Of a DNA stretch of 8,619 nucleotides, positions 1 to 5,546 are shown in pieces. Positions within the stretch are counted from its first letter, which is position 1; each line of letters begins with the position of its first letter. The notes beneath the pieces are model-generated. The model saw only the letters and a program-made list of their open reading frames with translations. It had not been told where the DNA came from and did not search any database. This DNA is from Streptosporangiaceae bacterium (GTDB taxonomy: Bacteria > Actinomycetota > Actinomycetes > Streptosporangiales > Streptosporangiaceae), in contig JASHOI010000682.1 of the NCBI GenBank assembly GCA_030041195.1, positions 1 through 8,619 of the forward strand. Reading direction: 5' to 3'. A program made the translations under genes and the position numbers.

Positions 1-2
1 CG

Positions 3-164
3 AGCCCGACGCCGACTCCCAGTTCCTCGCCCTGCCCGAGCCCGTCACCGACCCCGACCCCGACGTCCAGTCCCAGCACCGGCTCAACGGCGTGCCCGAC
101 CCCGACCGTCAGCCCCTCGGGCAGCCCGGCCAGCCCGACGCCGACCCCCGGCCCGGGGGCGTAG
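3..164 (+). CDS. C-terminal tail of a Pro/Thr/Ser-rich protein (5' end outside window)
   Basis: An open frame enters from the left edge and runs 53 codons to a TAG at 162-164. Almost every residue is Pro, Ser, Thr, Gly or Ala, with SPTPTP-type repeats and two Cys (tail residues 11 and 31). This composition is typical of the extended C-terminal linkers of secreted or surface-anchored actinomycete proteins. No catalytic domain lies inside the window, so the function cannot be named. The stop falls 54 bases before the HIT gene, which suits an upstream gene on the same strand. The assignment is ambiguous: the +2 frame (Pro/Asp/Gln-rich) also has near-total G/C third positions and stays open to 361, but it would overlap the N-terminus of the HIT protein. 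In many relatives thrS sits immediately upstream of the HIT gene. This tail is clearly not the end of ThrS. Confidence 0.5.
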   Translation, partial: SPTPTPSSSPCPSPSPTPTPTSSPSTGSTACPTPTVSPSGSPASPTPTPGPGA

Positions 165-206
165 CCGTCCGCCCCGGTCCCGGCGTGGCCGTCCACCCGG
201 CCCCCA

Positions 207-212
207 TATGCT
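207..212 (+). promoter_or_regulatory. Candidate -10 box of a leaderless promoter for the HIT gene
   Basis: TATGCT fits the actinobacterial -10 pattern TANNNT. It ends 6 bases before the ATG at 219, so a start about 7 bases downstream would fall on or next to the initiation codon. No Shine-Dalgarno sequence precedes that ATG, which agrees with a leaderless mRNA. I see no convincing -35 hexamer. Prediction from pattern and spacing only. Confidence 0.4.
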
Positions 213-218
213 GCTTCC

Positions 219-791
219 ATGCCAGGAGCCAACGCCGGACGCCAGGAACCCACGCCGGACGCCCCGCAGGACGGCGTCGGAATACCGGATGGATTCCAGC
301 GACTGTGGATGCCGCACCGGCTGGCCTACATCAAGGGCGAGGGCAAGCCGGAAACCGATGACGGTGACGACTGCCCGTTCGACCGGATACCCAAGCTCAG
401 CGACGCCGACGGCCTGATCGTCGCGCGCGGCACGCTGGTCTACGCGGTGCTCAACAAGTACCCGTACAACGCCGGGCACCTGATGGTCGTCCCGTACCGG
501 CACGTGGCCGACTACACCGAGCTGGACCCGGACGAGACCGCGGAGCTGGCCAGCTTCACCAAGCGGGCCATGACCGCGCTCCGGGCCGCGTCCGGGGCGC
601 ACGGCTTCAACATCGGCATGAACATGGGCCCGGTGGCCGGCGCGGGCATCGCCTCACACCTGCACCAGCACGTGGTGCCGCGGTGGGGCGGTGACAACAA
701 CTTCATGCCGGTCATCGGGCAGACGCGGGTGCTGCCGCAGCTGCTGGCGGACACCCGGACGCTGCTCGCTGAGGCGTGGCCGGGTCAGTGA
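219..791 (+). CDS. HIT-family hydrolase, Ap4A-phosphorylase-like
   Basis: A 190-residue histidine-triad protein. The HIT signature HLHQHVV lies at residues 147-153 (His147, His149 and His151, followed by PRWGGD). The other family blocks are present too: NAGHLMVVPYRH (84-95), which contacts the nucleotide, and NIGMN (131-135). Characterised relatives cleave dinucleoside polyphosphates; the mycobacterial homologue next to the PIM genes (Rv2613c) is an Ap4A phosphorylase. By closeness to that protein, this one probably splits Ap4A to AMP or ADP products in the cytosol, but the exact reaction is inferred. The ATG at 219 is preferred over the in-frame ATG at 309 because the LQRLWxPxR-like block (residues 27-34, FQRLWMPH) is shared with the mycobacterial protein and lies upstream of that later start. 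It lacks a Shine-Dalgarno and has a -10-like box just upstream. Its TGA directly abuts the stop of the convergent gene at 792. Confidence 0.92.
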   Translation: MPGANAGRQEPTPDAPQDGVGIPDGFQRLWMPHRLAYIKGEGKPETDDGDDCPFDRIPKLSDADGLIVARGTLVYAVLNKYPYNAGHLMVVPYRHVADYTELDPDETAELASFTKRAMTALRAASGAHGFNIGMNMGPVAGAGIASHLHQHVVPRWGGDNNFMPVIGQTRVLPQLLADTRTLLAEAWPGQ

Positions 792-1376
792 CTACCGGGG
801 CGGCGCCTGGTACCCCGGCGCCTGCTGGTAGCCAGGCTGTGGCTGGTATCCCGGCGGCGGGGGGTACGGCAGGCCCCCCGGCTGCTGGTAGGCCGGGGCT
901 GGCTGCCCGGCCTCGCCGACGCCGAGGCTGCCGAGCAGCCGCTCGACCTCCGGCCGCCAGACGCGGCCCAGCCGGACCGTCATCGGCCTCTTGCGCTCCG
1001 GGTGGCTGAACCGGAACGACCCATGCAGCTTGCCGGGCCGGTAGTCGGTCACCCGTGCGTGCTCGTTCGGCACAACGATCTTGACGTTCTTCGGCCTGGC
1101 GGTCCAGTAGGAGAGGCCGCAGAAGATCAGCCGGCGGTCGGTGTGCACCACGAAGTAGTGCCGCTGGAAGAACCGCACGAACGCGCCGACCCGCGGGATC
1201 AGCCGCCACCAGTCGCTCGGGCCGGTGTGCACGCGCGCCCCCACTAACGGCTGCTCGCCCGGCTCGAGGTGCGGCGCGATCACGGCCTGCGCCCGGCCGG
1301 CGGTGCGGTCCTTGGACCGCTGGGTGGCGCCTGCTCTCGGGGTCGGGGCCTGATACTCGGGGCTGGGAGTAGTCAT
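792..1376 (-). CDS. PH-like-domain protein with PGYQ-rich C-terminal tail
   Basis: A 194-residue protein of unknown function. Residues 1-30 are polar and probably disordered. Residues 37-151 form one folded region: LEPGEQPL (37-44), a Trp-Trp pair (56-57), the strand-like block RHYFVVHTDRRLIF (72-85), a basic stretch (FRFSHPERKR, 121-130) and a closing helix (WRPEVERLLGSL). The leading LxPGE motif and the 'y-vv-TDRRLIF' block resemble bacterial PH-like domains, but the match is by eye. Residues 161-194 are rich in Pro, Gln, Tyr and Gly with PGYQ repeats. There is no signal peptide and no membrane segment. The start at 1376 is chosen because GAAGGA lies 7 bases upstream; an in-frame ATG at 1478 would add 34 unlikely residues. 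It reads in the same direction as the EF-G-like gene, 261 bases downstream of it, so co-transcription is possible. Confidence 0.75.
   Translation of the reverse strand: MTTPSPEYQAPTPRAGATQRSKDRTAGRAQAVIAPHLEPGEQPLVGARVHTGPSDWWRLIPRVGAFVRFFQRHYFVVHTDRRLIFCGLSYWTARPKNVKIVVPNEHARVTDYRPGKLHGSFRFSHPERKRPMTVRLGRVWRPEVERLLGSLGVGEAGQPAPAYQQPGGLPYPPPPGYQPQPGYQQAPGYQAPPR
795..890 (-). repeat. Degenerate PGYQ repeat in the tail of the PH-like protein
   Basis: The last 32 codons (residues 163-194) repeat Tyr-Gln and Pro-Gly-Tyr-Gln units: YQQPGG, PPPPGYQ, PQPGYQ, QAPGYQ. The last units are spaced about 7 residues apart. Such tails are common on actinobacterial cytoplasmic and membrane proteins and are usually unstructured. 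Confidence 0.6.
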
Positions 1377-1637
1377 CAGGAATCCTTCGGCTTTCGGTCT
1401 TGTCGGGCTCCCGTCAGCGGGCAGCATCAAGTGCCGAACAGGCGACATATCACCCGCGATGATGACGGAACGCGCCAAGACTAGCCGTGCCGGAGCGTTT
1501 CAGCAGAGATATTGGCGAATCGCCACATTCCGGACCACGGCCCGAGCATGCCGATGACGTTCCTGGCTCTCCGGTCAGCTCTCCTTTGCCGAGGGTCGGC
1601 TCCCCTTCCTGGAGGGTCAGCTGTCCTTCTTGGAGGG
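1377..1637. other. Intergenic region between the EF-G-like and PH-like genes
   Basis: These 261 bases contain the Shine-Dalgarno of the PH-like gene (GAAGGA, minus strand, near 1384-1389), a 13-base palindrome at 1513-1525, and the non-coding copies of the 21-bp repeat (1580-1637). I see no hairpin with a T-run that would be a clear terminator. A TANNNT hexamer on the minus strand (TAGTCT, 1478-1483) could be a promoter element for the PH-like gene but lacks a -35 partner. Open frames crossing here on the plus strand look like shadows of the EF-G-like gene. Confidence 0.5.
1513..1525. repeat. 13-base palindrome
   Basis: TGGCGAATCGCCA is self-complementary around its central A. It lies 113 bases downstream of the EF-G-like stop and about 137 bases upstream of the PH-like start. 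It could be a small operator or chance; the stem is too short to call a terminator. Confidence 0.3.
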
Positions 1638-1663
1638 TCAGCTGTCCTTCTTGGAGGCACTCA
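1580..1663. repeat. 21-bp tandem repeat spanning the EF-G-like stop codon
   Basis: Four consecutive 21-base units begin at 1580, 1601, 1622 and 1643. The unit at 1622-1642 is nearly identical to its neighbours: its first 15 bases equal those of the next unit and its last 13 equal those of the previous one. The unit at 1580 is more diverged. On the minus strand each unit is 7 codons. Read in frame through the annotated stop they give KKDS-TGA-PS-KKDS-TGA-PS-RKGS-CGA-PS-AKES-TGA. The repeat therefore contains the last codons of the gene and its stop, followed by copies beyond it. Confidence 0.85.
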
Positions 1664-3791
1664 CCACCTTGTCCGCCAGGTGCGGCGGCAGCGGTTCATA
1701 CCGCAGGTAGCTGCGCGTGAACGAGCCGGTGCCCTGCGACATCGACCTCAGGTCGATCGCGTAGCGGGTGATCTCCAGCTGCGGCACCTCGGCCTTGACC
1801 AGGGTCCGGCCGCCGGGGACCGGCTCGGTGCCGAGCACGCGGCCGCGGCGGGAGGACAGGTCGGACATCACCGCGCCGACGTAGGCGTCCGGCACGAGCA
1901 CGGACAGCTCGTCGACCGGCTCGAGCAGCAGCACGCCGGCCTTCTCCGCCGCATCGCGCAGGGCCGCCCGGCCTGCCTTCTGGAACGCCATGTCCGAGGA
2001 GTCCACCGAGTGTGCCTTGCCGTCGAACAGCGTGACCCGGACGTCGACCATCGGGTAGCCGGCCACCACGCCCTGCTCCATCTGGGCGCGGACGCCCTTC
2101 TCCACCGACGGGATGAACTGCCGTGGCACCACGCCGCCAACGATCTTGTCGACGAACTGGAACCCCTCGCCGGACGGCACCGGCTCGGCCTCGATGTGGC
2201 AGATCGCGTACTCGCCGTGGCCGCCGGTCTGCTTCACGTTGCGGCCCAGGCCCTGGGCCTTGCCGGCGAGCGTCTCGCGCAGCGGGACGCGCAGTTCGGT
2301 GGTCTCCACGGCGACGCCGTAGCGGCTGGACAGCCGGTCGAGCATCAGGCCGGTGTGCGCCTCGCCCATCGTCCAGAGCACGAGCTGGCGGGTCTCCGAG
2401 TTGTTCTCGAGGCGCAGCGTCGGGTCTTCGGCCACGAGCCGGGCGAGCGCCTGCGACATCTTGTCCTCGTCCGCCTTGGACTTGGCCGTGATCGCGACCG
2501 GCAGCAGCGGCTCCGGGTTGGCCCACGCCTCCATCACCAGCGGGCGCTCCTTGTCCGACAGGGTGTCGCCGGTCTCCGCGCTGGCGAGCTTCGCCACGGC
2601 GCAGATGTCCCCGGCGATGCACTGCGAGATCGTGCGCTGCTGCTTGCCGAGCGGCGAGGTCAGCGCGCCGATCCGCTCGTCCTCGTCGTGGTCCGCGTGG
2701 CCCTGGTCGGCCCGGCCGTGACCGGAGACGTGCACGGTGGCGTCCGGCCGCAGCGTGCCGGAGAAGACCCGGACCAGGCTGATCCGGCCGACGTACGGGT
2801 CGGAGGTGGTCTTCACGACCTCGGCGAGCAGCGGCCCGTTCGGGTCGCAGGACAGCCCGCTGACCGGCTTTCCGTCGGGTGAGGTCACCGCGGGCAGCGG
2901 ATGCTCCACCGGCGAGGGGAAGGCCTGCGTCATCACCTCGAGGAGCTCGGGCATGCCGATGCCCTGCGGCGCCGCCGCGGGAATGACGGGGTAGAAGCTG
3001 CCGCGTGCCACGGCCTTCTCCAGGTCCTCGATCAGCACCTTGGCGTCGATGTCCTCGCCGGACAGGTACCGGTCCATGAGGCTCTCATCCTCGCTCTCCT
3101 GGATGATCGCCTCGATCAGGGCGCTGCGGGACTCCTCGATCCGGTCCGCGTCGCCCGGCTCGGGATCCTGTTCCTGCCTGGATCCGCCCGAGTAGTCGTA
3201 GAAGCGCTCGGAGAGCAGCCCGATCAGCCCGCGGACACCGGTCTGCCCGTTGCCGACCGGCAGGTACAGCGGGGCCACCGAGTCGCCGAACGCCTCCCGG
3301 CACGCGGCCAGAGCCTCGCCGAAGTCCCCCCGCTGGTGGTCGATCTTGGTGATGACGACGGCGCGCGGCGTCCCGGTGGCCGCGCACTCCTCCCAGAGCA
3401 TCCGGGTCAGGCCGTCCACGCCTTCGGCGGCCGAGACGGTGAAGAGGGCTGCGTCAGCGGCGCGCAGGCCGGCCCGGAGGTCACCGGTGAAGTCGGCGTA
3501 ACCTGGTGTGTCGAGCAGGTTCACCTTGATCCCGTTTTGCGTCACCGGCGCCAGCGTCAGGTTGACCGAGCGCTGCTGCCTGACCTCGACCTCGTCGAAG
3601 TCGCTCACGGTCGTCCCGTCCTCGACCCGCCCGGCACGCTGGATCGCGCCGGTGCTGACGAGCAGGGCCTCGACCAGAGTCGTCTTCCCCGCGCCCGAGT
3701 GGCCGACAAGCACGACGTTCCGTACGCTGTCGGGCTGGCCGGCCGCGGCTGCCCTGCCCGCGGCGCCCGATGTGCCCGTCTTCTCCACCAT
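1638..3791 (-). CDS. Elongation factor G-like GTPase (EF-G2/FusA2 type)
   Basis: 717 residues, close to EF-G length, with all five EF-G domains recognisable. The GTPase domain has P-loop GHSGAGKTT (30-38), DTPG (94-97) and TKID (148-151). A domain-II region carries a His/Asp-rich loop (358-371). Domain IV-V blocks include QTGGHGEYAICHIE (521-534), DLSSRRGRVLGTE (644-656) and RSMSQGTGSF (682-691). Two positions differ from translational EF-G: DTPGH is DTPGY (Tyr98), replacing the His that activates water, and the switch-I RGIT Thr is absent (RSVNL, 74-78). From memory, the mycobacterial FusA2 relative binds GTP but shows little ribosome-dependent GTPase activity; a regulatory or conditional ribosome role is inferred here. 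The start at 3791 is firm: AGGAGG lies 7 bases upstream (3799-3804). It is transcribed divergently from pgsA, 115 bases away. Confidence 0.93.
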   Translation of the reverse strand: MVEKTGTSGAAGRAAAAGQPDSVRNVVLVGHSGAGKTTLVEALLVSTGAIQRAGRVEDGTTVSDFDEVEVRQQRSVNLTLAPVTQNGIKVNLLDTPGYADFTGDLRAGLRAADAALFTVSAAEGVDGLTRMLWEECAATGTPRAVVITKIDHQRGDFGEALAACREAFGDSVAPLYLPVGNGQTGVRGLIGLLSERFYDYSGGSRQEQDPEPGDADRIEESRSALIEAIIQESEDESLMDRYLSGEDIDAKVLIEDLEKAVARGSFYPVIPAAAPQGIGMPELLEVMTQAFPSPVEHPLPAVTSPDGKPVSGLSCDPNGPLLAEVVKTTSDPYVGRISLVRVFSGTLRPDATVHVSGHGRADQGHADHDEDERIGALTSPLGKQQRTISQCIAGDICAVAKLASAETGDTLSDKERPLVMEAWANPEPLLPVAITAKSKADEDKMSQALARLVAEDPTLRLENNSETRQLVLWTMGEAHTGLMLDRLSSRYGVAVETTELRVPLRETLAGKAQGLGRNVKQTGGHGEYAICHIEAEPVPSGEGFQFVDKIVGGVVPRQFIPSVEKGVRAQMEQGVVAGYPMVDVRVTLFDGKAHSVDSSDMAFQKAGRAALRDAAEKAGVLLLEPVDELSVLVPDAYVGAVMSDLSSRRGRVLGTEPVPGGRTLVKAEVPQLEITRYAIDLRSMSQGTGSFTRSYLRYEPLPPHLADKVVSASKKDS

Positions 3792-3798
3792 CCGATCG

Positions 3799-3804
3799 CC
3801 TCCT
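3799..3804 (-). promoter_or_regulatory. Strong ribosome binding site of the EF-G-like gene
   Basis: AGGAGG on the minus strand, 7 bases before the ATG at 3791. It is the most canonical Shine-Dalgarno in the window and fixes that start. It contrasts with the divergent pgsA start, which has none. Confidence 0.85.
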
Positions 3805-3891
3805 GATTAGCTCCGTTCGGCTGCTGCACGACCAGCCTTTACCTGCTGGTTGCGGATCACAAGCCCTGGCGGGGAATCACCCGCAGGTCAG

Positions 3892-3897
3892 TAAGAT
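3892..3897 (+). promoter_or_regulatory. Candidate -10 box of a leaderless promoter for the PIM operon
   Basis: TAAGAT matches TANNNT. It ends 9 bases before the ATG of pgsA (3907), so transcription would start at or within about 3 bases of the initiation codon. No Shine-Dalgarno precedes that ATG. The 115-base divergent gap (3792-3906) must also hold the promoter of the EF-G-like gene, for which I see no convincing hexamers. Confidence 0.45.
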
Positions 3898-3906
3898 CAG
3901 ACGGCC

Positions 3907-4548
3907 ATGCTCAAAATGCTGCGCCCGCTGCTAGCCCGGCTGCTGAACCCGGTGGCTAGCGCTCTTGCGCGCACCCCGATCACGCCGAATGCGCTAACGA
4001 TAATCGGCACCGTGGGGGTGGCGGCCGGGGCGCTCTCGCTGTTCCCGACAGGTCACCTGTTCGCGGGGACTATGGTCTGCTGGTTTTTCGTTATGGCGGA
4101 CATGCTTGACGGGGCCCTGGCACGGGTCAAGGGCACGACCGGCGTTTTCGGGGCGTTCCTGGATTCCACCCTGGACCGGGTCGCCGACGCGGCCGTATTC
4201 GGCGGGCTCGCCGCGTACTTCGTGCTCGGCGGGCACAGCAGGCTGATGGCCGGGGTCGCGCTGTTCTGCCTGGTGGCCGGTGCGCTGGTGTCGTACGCCA
4301 AGGCGCGCGCCGAGGGCCTGGGCCTGCGCTGCGACGTTGGGCTGGCCGAGCGCACCGAGCGGCTGCTGATCGGCCTGGTGGCCGCGGGCCTGGCCGGGCT
4401 GGGCGTACCGTATGTCCTTGCCATAGGGCTATGGGCGCTGGCTGCGTTGAGCGCGATCACGTTTGGGCAGCGGGTCCTTGTCGTGCACAAGGAAGCCGCT
4501 GCCACGGCTGCGGTCCCGGTGGCCAATCCGGGAGAAGGTGGCGAATGA
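3907..4548 (+). CDS. pgsA: Phosphatidylinositol phosphate synthase (CDP-alcohol phosphatidyltransferase)
   Basis: 213 residues, typical for the family. The full CDP-alcohol phosphotransferase signature D-x2-DG-x2-AR-x8-G-x3-D-x3-D is intact at Asp65, Asp68, Gly69, Ala72, Arg73, Gly82, Asp86 and Asp90. It joins CDP-diacylglycerol and inositol 1-phosphate to give phosphatidylinositol phosphate and CMP at the cytoplasmic membrane. Choice of the inositol enzyme over a glycerol-phosphate enzyme rests on SYAKARAEGLG (129-139), the ERTERL block (148-153) and its position ahead of patA and pimA, as in mycobacteria. About six hydrophobic segments are visible (near 28-46, 51-66, 92-108, 112-131, 152-168 and 169-186). 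It is the first gene of the operon; its TGA overlaps the next ATG (ATGA, 4545-4548). The start lacks a Shine-Dalgarno and is probably leaderless. Confidence 0.93.
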   Translation: MLKMLRPLLARLLNPVASALARTPITPNALTIIGTVGVAAGALSLFPTGHLFAGTMVCWFFVMADMLDGALARVKGTTGVFGAFLDSTLDRVADAAVFGGLAAYFVLGGHSRLMAGVALFCLVAGALVSYAKARAEGLGLRCDVGLAERTERLLIGLVAAGLAGLGVPYVLAIGLWALAALSAITFGQRVLVVHKEAAATAAVPVANPGEGGE

Positions 4549-5546
4549 CCGGGATAAAGGACCGGCTGATTTCGGCTGGTTATGAACTCGGCTGGTCGGT
4601 CGTGGGCCGCCTGCCCGAGTCGTGGTCGGCGTCAGCGTTCCGGGCGGTCGCTGACATCGCGTGGCGGCGCCAGGGGCCGCAGGTCCAGATCCTGGAGGGA
4701 AACCTGCGACGGGTGCTCGGGCCGGACGCGACCGGGGCCGAATTGCGGGCGCTGTCCAGGGAGTCGATGCGCTCCTACGCGCGGTACTGGCTGGAGGCGT
4801 TCCGGCTGCCGGAGACCACGAAGGAGAAGCTCGACGCGAACACGGTCGTCGTCGGGCAGCACTTCCAGGAGGCGCTCGACTGCCTGGCGGCCGGCCGCGG
4901 CGTGATCTTCGCACTGTCGCACATGGGAAACTGGGACCAGGCGGGGGCGTGGATCATCGCGCAGGGGGTGCCCTCGTTCACTACCGTGATGGAGCGGCTG
5001 AAACCCGAATCGCTGTACGACAGATTCGTCGCGTTCCGCGAGGAGCTCGGCTTTGAGATTCTGCCGGCCAGCGGCGGCATGGTCAGCGCGTTCGGGATAC
5101 TGTCCCAGCGGCTGCGCGACGGGAAGCTGGTCTGCCTGCTGGCCGACCGCGACGTCACCGGCACCGGCACGGAGGTTGAGTTCTTCGGCGAGAAGGCGCG
5201 GATGATGGGCGGCTCAGCGGCACTGGCCGAGCGCACCGGCGCGGCGCTCTTTCCTGCGATCCTGTGGTACGAGGGTGATCTCTGGGGAATTTACGTCGAT
5301 AAGGAGATCCCGGTGCCCGCCGAGGGCGACAGGAAGTGGAAGGTGGCGGCGATGACCCAGGAACTCGCGCGCGCCTTCGAGACCGGCATCAGGGCGCACC
5401 CGTCGGACTGGCACATGCTGCAGCGGGTCTTCGTCGCCGACCTGGACCCGGAGCGGCTGGCCGCCGCCGACGCCAGGGCCCCCGCCGACCCGCTCGGCGA
5501 GCCGGGGCCCGAAGGGCGGGCCGCCGAGGGAGGGCGAGCCGGGTGA
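4545..5546 (+). CDS. patA: Phosphatidylinositol mannoside acyltransferase (lysophospholipid-acyltransferase family)
   Basis: 333 residues. The acyltransferase HX4D motif is present as SHMGNWD (His126, Asp131). Further family blocks are VMERLKPESLYDRF (148-161), the CLLADRD segment (198-204) and an aromatic-rich C-terminal part (DWHMLQRVF, 288-296). In mycobacteria PatA transfers a palmitoyl chain from acyl-CoA to O-6 of the mannose on inositol C2 of PIM1/PIM2 at the inner membrane face. The same role is inferred here from sequence and position. There is no clear membrane-spanning helix, consistent with a peripheral enzyme. The final 35 residues are Ala/Pro/Gly/Glu-rich and probably disordered. 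The ATG at 4545 is chosen for the GGAGAAGG ribosome site at 4531-4538 and the coupling to pgsA; an in-frame upstream start at 4431 would overlap pgsA by over 100 bases. The GTG of pimA overlaps its stop. Confidence 0.92.
   Translation: MTGIKDRLISAGYELGWSVVGRLPESWSASAFRAVADIAWRRQGPQVQILEGNLRRVLGPDATGAELRALSRESMRSYARYWLEAFRLPETTKEKLDANTVVVGQHFQEALDCLAAGRGVIFALSHMGNWDQAGAWIIAQGVPSFTTVMERLKPESLYDRFVAFREELGFEILPASGGMVSAFGILSQRLRDGKLVCLLADRDVTGTGTEVEFFGEKARMMGGSAALAERTGAALFPAILWYEGDLWGIYVDKEIPVPAEGDRKWKVAAMTQELARAFETGIRAHPSDWHMLQRVFVADLDPERLAAADARAPADPLGEPGPEGRAAEGGRAG

Noticed and set aside
84..602. Minus-strand open frame (172 codons) opposite the HIT gene
   Set aside because: Low-complexity Gly/Arg/Val composition with no motif. 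The plus strand carries the full HIT signature.
1377..1478. Upstream in-frame ATG extending the PH-like protein by 34 residues
   Set aside because: The start at 1376 has a good ribosome site (GAAGGA) at proper spacing, and the extension has no family resemblance.
1601..1663. Possible CRISPR-like or terminator structure in the 21-bp repeats
   Set aside because: The units are directly adjacent with no spacers, show no strong self-complementarity and follow the reading frame of the EF-G-like gene.
1512..2882. Long plus-strand open frame (456 codons) opposite the EF-G-like gene
   Set aside because: Its product is His/Arg/Leu/Ala-rich with no family motif. The minus strand of the same DNA encodes a protein with intact EF-G motifs, so this is a high-G+C shadow.
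2901..3806. Plus-strand open frame (301 codons) over the 5' half of the EF-G-like gene
   Set aside because: It lies opposite the P-loop, DTPG and TKID coding sequence. No motif or ribosome site supports it.
4431..4544. Upstream in-frame start for patA
   Set aside because: It would overlap pgsA by more than 100 bases, while the ATG at 4545 has a ribosome site and the same 4-base overlap type as the other junctions.
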